Positions 16,422 through 25,694 are shown, counted from the stretch's first letter. The stretch is DNA of 64,000 nucleotides from Burkholderiales bacterium (GCA_020354665.1 CP070653.1:2863763-2927762), one strand, 5' to 3'. The notes: generated by a model from the letters alone, not told the origin. Program-made: numbers and translations.

Positions 16422-16928
16422 CTACGGAGAACCGAGGTAGTCCGTCTTGCCCAGTGGCACGCCGTTGTGGCGCAGGATCGCGTAGGCGGTCACAACGTGA
16501 AAGTAGAAATTGGGCAGCGCAAAGCCGAACAGATAGTCCTGCCCCTTGAAATGCACGTCGCGCCCGCCCAGCTTGAGCGTCACGTCGCGCTGCTCGCTGC
16601 CGTCGATCTGCTCGGGCTTGACGCCGGCAATGAATTCGAGCGTCCTGGCAATGCGCTGCTTCAACTCGTCGAAGCTCTTCTCGGTGTCGTCGTGTTTAGG
16701 ATTCTCGACACCGGCCAGGCGCGCTACGGCACCCTTCGCGTTGTCGCAAGCGATCGTGATCTGGCGCGTGAACGGCAACATGTCCGGATACAGGCGGGCG
16801 CCGGTCAGCACGAGCGGATCGATCTTGCGCTCGGTGCAGTGCGCCTGTGCCTTGTCGAGGATCGCCGACAGGTTGCGCAACGCGCGGGCGAAGCATGGTG
16901 CGCTCGCCGGGTACATCGACAAAGACAT
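16422..16928 (-). CDS. DUF1993-family protein
   Basis: 168 aa, the usual family length. It belongs to a DinB-like four-helix family of unknown function. Typical features: a short start MSLSMYPASAPCFARALRNLSAILDKA, then LYPDMLPFTRQITIACD and the C-terminal FALPNFYFHVVTAYAILRHNGVPLGKTDYLG. ATG 16928 follows GGAG by 8 bases. It diverges from the asparaginase gene, 84 bp away. Confidence 0.9.
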   Translation of the reverse strand: MSLSMYPASAPCFARALRNLSAILDKAQAHCTERKIDPLVLTGARLYPDMLPFTRQITIACDNAKGAVARLAGVENPKHDDTEKSFDELKQRIARTLEFIAGVKPEQIDGSEQRDVTLKLGGRDVHFKGQDYLFGFALPNFYFHVVTAYAILRHNGVPLGKTDYLGSP

Positions 16929-17012
16929 GGTGTTGCTCCGGGTGGCGGCGACGTGCTCATCGTAGCGATCGACGCAAACGCCTGCTGACGCCGCGGCGTT
17001 ACAGTCGCTGCC

Positions 17013-18044
17013 GTGACGATCAACCCCGTGCTCGTCGAGGTCACGCGCGGCGGCATCGTCGAGTCTGCGCACCGTGGGTCGATCGCTGTCATCGATGCCG
17101 ACGGGCGCGTCGCGCTTGCGATCGGCGACATCGACCGACCGGTGTTCCCGCGCTCGGCGGTGAAGGTGTTGCAGGCGTTGCCGCTCGTCGAAAGCGGGGC
17201 CGCCGATTGCCTTGGGCTGACCGACGATGAGCTTGCGCTCGCGTGCGCGTCGCATGGCGGCGAGGCGGTGCACGTGCGCGCCGTCGCGTCGATGCTCGCC
17301 AAGGCCGGACTGGATGCCACGGTGCTCGAGTGTGGTGCGCACTGGCCCTACGACGATGCGAGCGCACGCGCGTTGGCGGCGCGCGGCGAGCATCCGAGCG
17401 CGCTGCACAACAACTGCTCGGGTAAGCATGCGGGCTTCGTGTGCCTCGGCTGCCTGCTCGCCAACGGAGGCGTCGTGCGCGAGTTCCTGCGAGGTTATGT
17501 CGCGCGCGAACACCCGGTGATGCACGAAGTGTCGGCGGCGATCGAGACAGTCACCGGCTGGCCATTGGCCGGCACGGCGGTCGGCGTCGATGGCTGCTCG
17601 ATCCCGACCTACGCGATTCCGCTGCGCCACCTTGCGCGCGCGTTCGCGCGCATCGGTAGCGGCGTCGGGCTACGCGAAGGCCACGTCCGCGCCGCGCAGC
17701 GGCTGCGCGCTGCGGTGGCCAAGGCGCCGTTCATGGTGGGTGGCGCCGGCCGCTTCGACACGCGGGTGATGGAGCGGCTTGGCGAGCGCGCCTTCTGCAA
17801 GGGCGGCGCCGAAGGCATGCACTGCGCCGCCATGCCGACACAGGGCCTGGGCATCGCGATCAAGATCGACGACGGCCATTCGCGCGCCAGCGAGGCGGTG
17901 ATGGCCGCGCTGCTCGCTCGCTGGCTCGATCCGCCTGAGCCCGACGCCGCGTTCCTGCGTGGGCTCGCCGACGTCAGACTCGCCAACTGGAACGGCATCG
18001 AAGTCGGCCGGCTGCGCTCCGTGGAGTCAGTGCTGTCCGGGTAG
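17013..18044 (+). CDS. L-asparaginase, Rhizobium etli type II (Asparaginase_II) family
   Basis: 343 aa. Hydrolyses L-asparagine to aspartate and ammonia using a beta-lactamase-like Ser-Lys pair rather than the Thr site of E. coli enzymes. FPRSAVKVLQALP carries the S-x-x-K; ACASHGGEAVH, HNNCSGKHAGFV and GVDGCSIPTYAIPL are family blocks. It starts with GTG at 17013; no ATG is nearby in frame. It is convergent with the orphan HicA-like gene, 21 bp apart. Confidence 0.92.
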   Translation: MTINPVLVEVTRGGIVESAHRGSIAVIDADGRVALAIGDIDRPVFPRSAVKVLQALPLVESGAADCLGLTDDELALACASHGGEAVHVRAVASMLAKAGLDATVLECGAHWPYDDASARALAARGEHPSALHNNCSGKHAGFVCLGCLLANGGVVREFLRGYVAREHPVMHEVSAAIETVTGWPLAGTAVGVDGCSIPTYAIPLRHLARAFARIGSGVGLREGHVRAAQRLRAAVAKAPFMVGGAGRFDTRVMERLGERAFCKGGAEGMHCAAMPTQGLGIAIKIDDGHSRASEAVMAALLARWLDPPEPDAAFLRGLADVRLANWNGIEVGRLRSVESVLSG

Positions 18045-18065
18045 CGCACTGGCGGGGTGCGGTTG

Positions 18066-18386
18066 CTATCCCTCGGGCGGGCGGCCGGCCACCTGACCGG
18101 AGTCGCGCTGCGCTTCCTTCGCTTCGTACTGCGACGGCGTTACGCCGGCACGCGCGAGGAACTCGCGCAGATGCAACAGCGAGCTCGTGTCGAGCGTGTT
18201 GCTGTGGTGCGGCCGGTGCAAGACGGCTTCCATGCGGTTGAGCTTCGCGCGAATCCGCGCGCCCGACAGCGGCTCGAGCGTTGCGCCGACGTGCTTCAGC
18301 AACGACTCGATATCGCGCCAATGGATGTTGCCGCTCGGTGGATCGTGAAAGACCGAGCGCAGCAGGTTCCTCTGATGGCGGCTCAT
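18066..18386 (-). CDS. Orphan HicA-like (YcfA family) protein
   Basis: 106 aa. The segment GNIHWRDIESLLKHVGATLEPLSGARIRAKLN followed by HRPHHSN matches the HicA double-stranded-RNA-binding-like toxin fold. In active HicA toxins a catalytic His sits in the GSH position; here that position reads GAR. No hicB antitoxin adjoins: downstream is the convergent asparaginase, upstream is DUF6064. It may be an inactive or antitoxin-independent relative. ATG 18386 lacks a strong ribosome site. Confidence 0.75.
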   Translation of the reverse strand: MSRHQRNLLRSVFHDPPSGNIHWRDIESLLKHVGATLEPLSGARIRAKLNRMEAVLHRPHHSNTLDTSSLLHLREFLARAGVTPSQYEAKEAQRDSGQVAGRPPEG

Positions 18387-18448
18387 CGGGGCCCCCGGCA
18401 GTGATGACTGCCATGAGCGTACCCGATCCGCGCGCAACGCGGCGCGGT

Positions 18449-19120
18449 TCATCGCTTCGCCAAGGCAGCGATAACAGCCGCCAGTGCCGCGGCCATCGGC
18501 ACCCCGCCTTGCAGCGAGCCCATCGTCAGTAACGTCGCCGCGCTGATCGTGCACTGAAGCAGAGTCAGTGCCCACAGCAGCTCGAGCAGACGCCCGCTGA
18601 CGGGGCTTTGCACCTGGCACCAGAGCAGCATGCCGAGCGTCGCGATCGCCGTCGGGTCGGGTGTGAGCGCGAAGACCTCCGCCTGCATCCACGCTCGGCC
18701 AGACACCGGCGCGAGCAAAGGCTGGCCGAGCAGCGCCCAACCGAAAAGCAGCCAGCCAATGCGGCTGCGCAGCGCCGACGGCGTGTAACGCAGGTCGCTG
18801 CGCGTGGCCAGCGCGGCCAGGCCAGTGCCCTGCACAAAGAACCCGATCGCCAAGCCCGGGGCGGCCCAGTTGATCGGCGCATAGCGTTGCAGCAGAAACG
18901 ACCAGCCGACGAAGATCGATGCAACCGCGAGCGCGGCCGCGCCGGCGCGCAGCGCCACTGCGCTGCGCCGCCAAACCCACGCTGCCCAGGCCAGGCCCAC
19001 CAGCACCGCCAGTGCTTGAAGCGGCCACCACGCCTCGTTGTGCAACTCGAACAGGCGCCAGTAGGTGCGCGGCGCGAACATCAGCAAGTCCGACGGACGG
19101 TAGGTCCACCACTCGCTCAT
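18449..19120 (-). CDS. DUF6064-family membrane protein
   Basis: 223 aa with about six hydrophobic helices. The start MSEWWTYRPSDLLMFAPRTYWRLFELHN is a recognisable DUF6064 N-terminus. Function unknown. It begins 39 bp after the aldo/keto reductase stop and ends 62 bp before the HicA-like gene, all on the minus strand, so these three may form one transcript. Confidence 0.8.
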   Translation of the reverse strand: MSEWWTYRPSDLLMFAPRTYWRLFELHNEAWWPLQALAVLVGLAWAAWVWRRSAVALRAGAAALAVASIFVGWSFLLQRYAPINWAAPGLAIGFFVQGTGLAALATRSDLRYTPSALRSRIGWLLFGWALLGQPLLAPVSGRAWMQAEVFALTPDPTAIATLGMLLWCQVQSPVSGRLLELLWALTLLQCTISAATLLTMGSLQGGVPMAAALAAVIAALAKR

Positions 19121-19159
19121 CGGAAGCCTGCAGGTCTCGAAGCGAAGCGCCGGCGCGCG

Positions 19160-20077
19160 CTACAGCGCGGCCACGTCGGCGGCCATGCGCTCGCGCAAGG
19201 CCGCATCGGGCATGCGGCCACGCGCGGCACCCATGTTCTGGCGCACGTGGTCGACCCGGCTGGTGGCCGGGATCGCGCAGGTCACCGCCGGGTGCGAGAC
19301 GATGAACTTCAGCGCCACCTGCGCCCAGCCGTCGCAGTCGATCTCGGTTGCCCACCCCGGCACGCGGTGGCGCTCGAGCGCATCGAGCAGCGCGCCTTCA
19401 CGGAACGGGCGGTTGACGATCACCGCGATGCCGCGCTCGAGCGCCAGCGGCAGGAGGCGTCGTTCGACCTCGCGGTCGAGCAGGTTGTAGGTGACCTGCA
19501 CGAAGTCGATCGGCTGCGTGCGCATCACCCGCTCGATCTCGGCGTGGCGGCGGCCGTCCGACGTGGTGACGCCGACGTAGCGCAGACGTCCGGTGGCCTT
19601 CATCTCGAACAGGCGCGGCAGGTGCTCCTGCCACGCAACGAGGTTGTGCACCTGCATCAGATCGAATCGCTCGACGCCCCAGAACGCACGCGACTGCTCG
19701 ATCTGCGCCGGCCCGCTCGCCGCCCTGCCCGTCCACACCTTCTCGGCCGAGAACAGCGCTGACGGCTGGCCGAGCCTGGCCAGCGCATGGCCGATCGTCG
19801 GTTGCGACGAGCCGTACATCGGCGAGCTGTCGATCATGCGGCCACCGCTCGCGAAGAACGCGCGCACGACCTCCGCACAGGCGTCGCGTGCACGCGGATC
19901 GTTGCCGACGTTGAAGGTGATCCAGCTGCCCAGGCCGACCACCGGCAGCGCTTCGCCGCTGCCGGGAATGCGCCGCGTGATCACGTCAGTGGTGCCCGCC
20001 GCCTGGGTCGGCCATGGCCAGCCGGCCGTCAGCGTGACTGCCGAAGCCGCCAGCCAGCGCCGGCGGCTCAGGTGCAT
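19160..20077 (-). CDS. Tat-exported aldo/keto reductase
   Basis: 305 aa. A twin-arginine signal (HLSRRRWLAASAVTLTAGW, ending TQA) precedes an aldo/keto reductase barrel. The catalytic set is visible: Asp and Tyr in MIDSSPMYGSS, Lys in SAEKVW, His in MQVHN. Such enzymes reduce carbonyls with NADPH; cofactor folding before Tat export fits. ATG 20077 puts the twin Arg close to the N-terminus; a GTG at 20107 would add ten residues. Upstream is dsbA, same strand, 148 bp away. Confidence 0.88.
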   Translation of the reverse strand: MHLSRRRWLAASAVTLTAGWPWPTQAAGTTDVITRRIPGSGEALPVVGLGSWITFNVGNDPRARDACAEVVRAFFASGGRMIDSSPMYGSSQPTIGHALARLGQPSALFSAEKVWTGRAASGPAQIEQSRAFWGVERFDLMQVHNLVAWQEHLPRLFEMKATGRLRYVGVTTSDGRRHAEIERVMRTQPIDFVQVTYNLLDREVERRLLPLALERGIAVIVNRPFREGALLDALERHRVPGWATEIDCDGWAQVALKFIVSHPAVTCAIPATSRVDHVRQNMGAARGRMPDAALRERMAADVAAL

Positions 20078-20225
20078 CGTCTGGCCGACTCGTTCGGGGT
20101 CGTTCACCGCGCTCTCTGCGACGCCTGACTCAACGTCAGGTTCGACGGCTCGCCGCGCACAGAGTTCCAGGCGGTTCAGCGCAGTCCTAGCAGCGTCGCG
20201 TGGCGCGGCCGTTCGCCGAAGCTGC

Positions 20226-20861
20226 TCAGCGCTCGGTGCGCGCCTTGCGGATCAGTGCGTCGACGACCTGCAGCGCGTTCTGTTCGCCGCCAGCCGCTTC
20301 CGGCGAAGTCACGTAGCGACCGTTGACTGCCAGCGTCGGCACGCCCTCGATGCGGTACGTCGTCACGAGCTGGGTCGCTGCGCGAGACTTGGAGGCGACC
20401 GTGAAGCTCTTGATCGCGTCGACGAGCTTGCCCTTGTCGATCCCGTTGGCATTCGTGAATGCCGTCAGCCCGGTGTCGGTCTCGAGGCGCAGCCGCTGCA
20501 CGTGCACGGCGTCGTAGACCTTCTGCTGGATGGCTTCGCCATACCCCAGCACCTCGAGCGCGAAATACAGCTTTTGGTAGGGCTCGTGCTGCGCGGGCCG
20601 CCAGTTCACCGGGACGCGCCGGAAGTTGACATCGGCGGGTAGCTGCTTGACCCACGCCTCGAGCGTTGGTTCGAACGCATTGCAGTGCGGACACCAGTAG
20701 CCGAAGAACTCGATCACCTCGATCTTGCCCGGCACGGCCACCGGCACCGTGCTCGACAGCCGGATGTAGTTCTTTCCCTCGACGGCCTCGACGGCAGCCC
20801 ACGCCGGACGACCGAGCAGCGGGCCGACTCCGAGGGCAATTGCAAATTCGCGACGCTTCAT
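20226..20861 (-). CDS. dsbA: Thiol:disulfide interchange protein DsbA
   Basis: 211 aa. Periplasmic oxidase that introduces disulfide bonds into exported proteins. Signal peptide MKRREFAIALGVGPLLGRPAWA; thioredoxin-like segment VIEFFGYWCPHCNAFEP with the CPHC active site of DsbA; a helical insertion domain; and the cis-proline loop IEGVPTLAVNGRY. ATG 20861 is placed just before the signal, with CAGGA about 8 bases upstream. Its promoter should lie in the 245-bp divergent gap with the GNAT gene. Confidence 0.95.
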   Translation of the reverse strand: MKRREFAIALGVGPLLGRPAWAAVEAVEGKNYIRLSSTVPVAVPGKIEVIEFFGYWCPHCNAFEPTLEAWVKQLPADVNFRRVPVNWRPAQHEPYQKLYFALEVLGYGEAIQQKVYDAVHVQRLRLETDTGLTAFTNANGIDKGKLVDAIKSFTVASKSRAATQLVTTYRIEGVPTLAVNGRYVTSPEAAGGEQNALQVVDALIRKARTER

Positions 20862-21106
20862 CTCGTATTCCTGGCTCAACAACAATGCTGCAAGTATCGC
20901 CGGTTCGGAGTGCACTTGCCGTAATGCGGATTGCTCGCGCTTGTTGCCCCCGGCACGGCTCGATGACTCCCCGGCCAACGCGTTTGGCCGGAGGGCAGTT
21001 GACGGCGCCTGGCCGGAGGCCTTGAACGGCAGCGAACGATCCGTGCGATCGTTGCACGGCGCCGCACCGTGGACAGGCCGCACGCTTGCGGCCGCACAAT
21101 GCGCCC

Positions 21107-21739
21107 ATGGACTTCCAGCTGCGAGCTGCCACGCCGGGAGATGCCGCCGATCTCGTGCGCCTGATCGGCGAGCTGGCTGAATACGAACGGCTCACCCACC
21201 TCCTCGAGGTCACGCCCGAGCTGCTGCGGCGGCACCTGTTCGGTGACCGGCCAGTCGCCGAAGCGATGGTCGCCGAAGTGGCGGCCACAACGCAGAATGC
21301 GCCGCGTGTGGTCGGCTTCGCGCTGTACTTCACCAACTTCTCGACCTTCCTCGGCCGGCCCGGCCTGTATCTCGAGGACCTTTACGTCGAGCCCGCGCAG
21401 CGCGGCCGCGGCATCGGGCAGGCCTTGCTGCGCGCGCTCGCAGCGCTGGCCCTTGAGCGCGGCTGCGGTCGCTTCGAGTGGACCGTGCTCGACTGGAACA
21501 CGCCGTCGATTAACTTCTACGAATCGATGGGCGCGAGCGTGCTGCCCGACTGGCGCATCTGCCGCGTCACCGGCGATGCACTCGAGCGGATGGCGCGCAG
21601 GCGCGGAGCTGCGCGTTGGGCGAATTCCTCGTACCGACTGACTCCCACGGCGTACGCGTCCGAAGCCGACCAGCGCTGCAAGGAGCAACCCCGATGGCGT
21701 TCGCCAACCGCGTCTGGTTCCTGCTGTTCGCGCTCGTGA
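21107..21739 (+). CDS. GNAT-family N-acetyltransferase with extended C-terminus
   Basis: 210 aa. Residues 1-165 form a GNAT domain: LRAATPGDAADLVRLIGELAEYERL, YLEDLYVEPAQRGRGIGQALL (acetyl-CoA site, Q/RxxGxG/A) and NFYESMGASVLPDW. It resembles spermidine/spermine-type or small amine acetyltransferases. The last 45 residues are Arg/Ser-rich, do not look like the family, and overlap the next gene by 46 bp; the original stop may have been lost. Start ATG 21107 (MDFQLRAAT) agrees with the family. Confidence 0.85.
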   Translation: MDFQLRAATPGDAADLVRLIGELAEYERLTHLLEVTPELLRRHLFGDRPVAEAMVAEVAATTQNAPRVVGFALYFTNFSTFLGRPGLYLEDLYVEPAQRGRGIGQALLRALAALALERGCGRFEWTVLDWNTPSINFYESMGASVLPDWRICRVTGDALERMARRRGAARWANSSYRLTPTAYASEADQRCKEQPRWRSPTASGSCCSRS

Positions 21740-22662
21740 TGGGTTCGGCATCGCACGCGCTTGACCTGCAGGGACACCGCGGTGCCCGCGGCCTGGCGCC
21801 GGAGAACACGCTGGCCGGCTTCGAACGGGCGCTCGAGATCGGCGTCACGACGCTCGAGATGGACGTGGCCGTCACCGCGGACGGGGTCGTCGTTCTCTCG
21901 CACGACCCGGCTTTGAATCCGGCCATTGCGCGCGACGCTACGGGCGGCTGGCTGCGGGGACGCAGCCCGCTGATCCGGACGCTCACCTATGAAGAGCTCA
22001 AGGCGTTCGACGTCGGTCGGATCGACCCCGTGAGCAGCTATGCGCGCCGGTTCCCCGAGCAATCGCCGCGTGACGGCGAGCGTGTGCCGACGCTGGCTGC
22101 GGTCTTCGCAAGGGTCAAGGCGCTGGGCGCCGACGAGGTGGGCTTCAACATCGAGACCAAAGTGTTCCCTACACGACCCGACGAAACGCTCGCGCCCGAG
22201 CCGTTCGTTCGCGCGCTGCTCGCGGTCGTTCGGGACGCGGGAATGGTCGGGCGCGTGACGATCCAGAGCTTCGACTGGCGCACGCTGCAACTCGTGCAGC
22301 GGCTCGAGCCGGCTATCCGGACGGTTTATCTCACGATCCGCGGCCGCGACGAGGACACGCTCGAGGGCGGCACCTGGACCGCCGGCCTGCTGCTCAAGGA
22401 CTTCCCGAGCGTTGCGCACATGGTCAACGCGGCCGGCGGTGCGATCTGGTCACCCGCGTATCGCAACCTGAGCGCCGAGGCGGTGAAGGGCGCGCACGCG
22501 CTCGGCTTGAAGGTCGTGCCGTGGACGGTCAACGATCCCGCCGACGCGCAGCGGCTGATCGACTGGGGGGTGGACGGCATCATCACCGACTATCCCGATC
22601 GCGTCCGCGACGTGATGCGCCGTCGCGGCCTCGCGCTGCCCGCGTCGATCAGGACAAGGTGA
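21694..22662 (+). CDS. Periplasmic glycerophosphodiester phosphodiesterase
   Basis: 322 aa. Hydrolyses glycerophosphodiesters (deacylated phospholipids) to glycerol-3-phosphate and alcohol. A signal peptide (FANRVWFLLFALVMGSASHA) precedes the TIM-barrel motifs: LQGHRGARGLAPENTLAGF, LEMDVAVTADGVVVLSHDP (metal ligands Glu/Asp and catalytic His), FNIETK, TIQSFDWRTL, and VVPWTVNDP with the terminal WGVDGIITDYP. Closest to GlpQ/UgpQ; export suggests the periplasmic type. Its 5' end overlaps the GNAT tail and its 3' end overlaps the convergent antiporter gene by 14 bp. Confidence 0.92.
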   Translation: MAFANRVWFLLFALVMGSASHALDLQGHRGARGLAPENTLAGFERALEIGVTTLEMDVAVTADGVVVLSHDPALNPAIARDATGGWLRGRSPLIRTLTYEELKAFDVGRIDPVSSYARRFPEQSPRDGERVPTLAAVFARVKALGADEVGFNIETKVFPTRPDETLAPEPFVRALLAVVRDAGMVGRVTIQSFDWRTLQLVQRLEPAIRTVYLTIRGRDEDTLEGGTWTAGLLLKDFPSVAHMVNAAGGAIWSPAYRNLSAEAVKGAHALGLKVVPWTVNDPADAQRLIDWGVDGIITDYPDRVRDVMRRRGLALPASIRTR

Positions 22663-24508
22663 CCGCGCGCTCGTCGGGCTCCGGGCGTTGTGCCGCCCCG
22701 GCTGCTTCGCCCTTGCGTTCGAGGGGCTGCGGCGGCGCGAAGTAGATCGCGATCCAGCCGGCCTCCAGCTTGAACGACTGTTCTTTCGAATACAGCCGCA
22801 GGATGCCGTTCGGCGAGACGCCGCCGAGCAGCAGCCAGTCCTTGCCGGGCTCGCCCAGTCGGTTTCCGAGTTCGGTCCAGCCGAAGCTTGGCGTGAACTT
22901 CGTCGTCTGGATCGTCCAGCCATCGTCCAGGTGCTGCTGCAGCCATTCGAAATTCGCCTGGGGATCGAACGCCGAATGGCCGCGCTGCTGCAGCGTGAGT
23001 CGCTTCGGCGCCTGTCCCGACTCCTCCTTGTGCATCGCAAGCTGGAACGTGCGGTGGTGGCCGAACGTGCGCCCCTGCGCCTTGCAGACCAGCGCGTTGT
23101 AGAAGTCGTTCTCGGTCGCGCAGAGCACGTGGTTCAGGTGCTGGACTTCGAGCGTCTCCTCGGCGTGCTCGGACAGGATTTCGCCGTAGTACACCTCGAT
23201 GTCCGCCATGCGTGCCTCGCGCAGGCGGTGGTACGAGCCGTCCACGACCAGCACGTCGATGCCCAGTTTCTTGATCGTGCGTGCGAGTGCAGTCGACCAT
23301 GGCGTTGCGCCGACCAGCAGCAGGCCATTGGCGCTCTTGGCGGCCAGGTCGAGGCGGCGCGCGAGGCGGCCGATCGTCAACCCGTGCGCGAGCACGGTCG
23401 CGATGATGACGAGGAAGGTGACGGGAAGCAGCTTCTGCGCATCGGCATAGCCTTCGGCGACCAGCGCCGGGCCGAAGATGCCGGCGGTGGCCGCGGCGAC
23501 GATGCCGCGCGGCGCGATCCACGCGAGCAGGATCTTGTCCTCTTTGCGCATCGGCGCGCCGATCGTGACCAGCCCGATCGTCAGTGGCCGCACGACGAAC
23601 AGGATCGAGAGCACGAACAGCACCAGCCGCCAGTCGATCATCGCGAGCTGCTCCGGCTGCAGCTGCGACGGGATGACGATGAACAGCACCGACAGCAGCA
23701 CGATCGTCAGGTGTTCCTTGAAGCGTTGCAGAGACTCGCGCTCGACAAGCTGCATGTTGCCGACCACCAGCCCCATCGCAGTGACGCTGAGCAGCCCAGC
23801 CTCGTGCTGCACGAGGTTGCTTGCCCAATACACCGCCAACACCAGCACCATCAGGATCGGCGCCTTGAGACGCTCTGGCACCGCGCCGCGCCGGTACAGC
23901 CACCCGGTGAGCCATCCGCCCGCCCCGCCAAGCAGCGCGGCAGCGCCCACAGCCGCACCGAGCCCGGCCAGCGTCTGGCCGAGTCCGCCGCCGATCGTCA
24001 GGTACTGGAACGTCAGCACCGCCAGCAGCACGCCGACCGGGTCGTTGACGATGCCTTCCCACTTCAGCAGCGAACCGGACTCCTTGTTCAGCCGCGCCTG
24101 CCGCAGCAGCGGCAGGATCACCGTCGGTCCGGTGACGACCAGGATCGCGCCCAGCACGCTGGCCACCGGCCAGCTCAGCCCGCCCAGGTAATGGGCGGCG
24201 AGACTGCCGAGCAGCCAGGCGAGCGGCGGACCGAGGATCGTCAGCCGGCCGATGCCGTGGCCGACGCGCCGGAACTCGCCGAGCTTCAAGTCCATCGCGC
24301 CTTCGAACAGGATGATGGCCACGCCCAGACCGATCAACTCGGTGAGTTCCTGCTGCGGCAGCGCCAGTTCGATCACGCCGGTGACCGGCCCGAGCAAGAG
24401 ACCGGTGGCGATCAGGATCACGATCGCTGGCAGGCCGATGCGCCACGCTACCCACTGGCTGGCGAGACCCGCGGCGAGGACGATCAGGAGCAGCGTTGCG
24501 GCGTGCAT
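22649..24508 (-). CDS. CPA-type cation:proton antiporter with RCK/TrkA-like C-terminal domain
   Basis: 619 aa. About twelve membrane helices occupy residues 1-385 (IGLGVAIILFEGAMDLKLGEFRRVG, VVTGPTVILPLL, and WEGIVNDPVGVLLAVL carrying the Asn-Asp pair of CPA1 exchangers). Residues 395-510 look like a nucleotide-binding RCK/TrkA-N fold (GLLLVGATPWSTALARTIKKLGIDVLVVD), but without the classic GxGxxG. A C-terminal regulatory part follows. Probable Na+/H+ or K+/H+ exchange under nucleotide control. ATG 24508 chosen; GTG 24511 is the alternative. Confidence 0.88.
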   Translation of the reverse strand: MHAATLLLIVLAAGLASQWVAWRIGLPAIVILIATGLLLGPVTGVIELALPQQELTELIGLGVAIILFEGAMDLKLGEFRRVGHGIGRLTILGPPLAWLLGSLAAHYLGGLSWPVASVLGAILVVTGPTVILPLLRQARLNKESGSLLKWEGIVNDPVGVLLAVLTFQYLTIGGGLGQTLAGLGAAVGAAALLGGAGGWLTGWLYRRGAVPERLKAPILMVLVLAVYWASNLVQHEAGLLSVTAMGLVVGNMQLVERESLQRFKEHLTIVLLSVLFIVIPSQLQPEQLAMIDWRLVLFVLSILFVVRPLTIGLVTIGAPMRKEDKILLAWIAPRGIVAAATAGIFGPALVAEGYADAQKLLPVTFLVIIATVLAHGLTIGRLARRLDLAAKSANGLLLVGATPWSTALARTIKKLGIDVLVVDGSYHRLREARMADIEVYYGEILSEHAEETLEVQHLNHVLCATENDFYNALVCKAQGRTFGHHRTFQLAMHKEESGQAPKRLTLQQRGHSAFDPQANFEWLQQHLDDGWTIQTTKFTPSFGWTELGNRLGEPGKDWLLLGGVSPNGILRLYSKEQSFKLEAGWIAIYFAPPQPLERKGEAAGAAQRPEPDERAVTLS

Positions 24509-24511
24509 CAC

Positions 24512-24908
24512 GGGTGATGGTGATCAGGTGCGCGGGCGGCGATGCCGTTGTTGCAGCTGGCGATGGCGATCGATCGGTTCGCGGTCTTCTGCCGGCGCTT
24601 GCAACGCGCGTCGGCAACGCCCCCGCGATCCGAGCGACCCATCAAATATATCGGTCCGCTGGGGCGGTCCCCGGCAAGCGCTCGGCTGCCTGCCCAGAGC
24701 CCGCCTTCGCGCCTCACGGAACAGGTGGATCTTGGGGACGACCGACGACCGCGTGGCGACCCGCACCGTGAACCTCGGCGTGGCATACCCGCCGCATCGT
24801 GTGTCAGCGGGTTACGGGGGACACGCGCAGTGCGTGCGCAACTCACGCGCGTCGTAGACCTCACGGCTTGAAACAGCTGTACGCCGCCGGCGCCGTCTAC
24901 GGTCGGGG
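24512..24908. other. 397-bp divergent intergenic region, no gene seen
   Basis: Divergent gap between the antiporter gene and rlpA. Several short frames cross it in both directions but none has a ribosome site or recognisable product. The only AT-rich island is at 24641-24652 (contains AATATAT), which on the minus strand reads TATATT and could be a -10 for the antiporter gene. A TTGAAA at 24868-24873 points toward rlpA but has no matching -10. Confidence 0.5.
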
Positions 24909-24911
24909 GTG

Positions 24912-25694
24912 ATGTCCCACGCCGAGGCACTCGATGTGAACCCCGCTGCGACCTTGCCCCGACCGCTCGTCGCCTGGAGGCGCGCGCTCGCTTGGCCGAT
25001 GACCGCGGCTGCCCTCACGCTGGCCGGCTGCGGCACGCTCAAGCCAACGGAAATCGCTGCGCCCGCATGGCCCGAGGCCGCATCGCAACAGTCGCCGCAG
25101 TCGGCCGCAGCGGCGACACAGCGCGATCCGCCGCCGCCGCAAGCGGCCGCCCCGGCGCCCGCCGCGCCACCACAGCCGCCGCCCGAGCCCGCCGAGGTGA
25201 TACCGCGCGTGGAGCGCTTGGCGAGCGGCCCGCCGAATCATCCGTACACGATCCGCGGCGAGGATTACGAGCCCGAGCACACAGACGTTCCGATGCGCGA
25301 GGTCGGCATCGCATCATGGTACGGGCGCCCCTTCCACGGCCGGCGCACCGCTACCGGCGAGCGCTACGACATGAACAGGCTGACCGCGGCGCACAAGACG
25401 ATGCCGCTGCCGAGCTATGCGCGCGTGCGCAACCTCGAGAACGGGCGTGAACTCATCGTCAAGGTCAACGACCGCGGTCCCTTCTACAGCGGTCGCGTGA
25501 TTGATCTGAGCCGCGCCGCGGCGCGCAAGCTCGGCATCCGCGGGCTGGCGCGTGTCGAAGTGACACGTCTGACCCACGATGAGATCCGCACCGGCGCCTG
25601 GCGCAAGAACCGGGCACGCGCGCTCGCCGCGAAGCGTCCGGCCGCCAAGGCCGAGCGCCAGGCGGCGGCCGAGTCGCCGAAGACGGCCCAATAG
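24912..25694 (+). CDS. rlpA: RlpA-like septal lytic transglycosylase lipoprotein, no SPOR domain
   Basis: 260 aa. RlpA cleaves naked glycan strands at the septum. A lipobox (LTLAGCG) lies about 40 residues in, followed by a Pro/Ala-rich linker and the double-psi barrel: GIASWYGRPFHGRRTATGERYDMN, the catalytic region LPSYARVRNLENGRELIVKVNDRGPF and GRVIDLSRAAARKLG. The C-terminus is basic and Ala-rich and lacks the SPOR domain. The long n-region before the lipobox means the true start could be downstream; GTG 24909 is also possible. A SPOR-bearing paralog is at 57.3 kb. Confidence 0.9.
   Translation: MSHAEALDVNPAATLPRPLVAWRRALAWPMTAAALTLAGCGTLKPTEIAAPAWPEAASQQSPQSAAAATQRDPPPPQAAAPAPAAPPQPPPEPAEVIPRVERLASGPPNHPYTIRGEDYEPEHTDVPMREVGIASWYGRPFHGRRTATGERYDMNRLTAAHKTMPLPSYARVRNLENGRELIVKVNDRGPFYSGRVIDLSRAAARKLGIRGLARVEVTRLTHDEIRTGAWRKNRARALAAKRPAAKAERQAAAESPKTAQ

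Noticed and set aside
22688..24517. 609-codon open frame on the plus strand
   Set aside because: Antisense to the antiporter gene; low-complexity Gln/Arg/Asp-rich product without domains.
24512..24908. Search for a structured RNA or tRNA in the antiporter-rlpA gap
   Set aside because: No cloverleaf, riboswitch-like core or strong hairpin was visible by eye.
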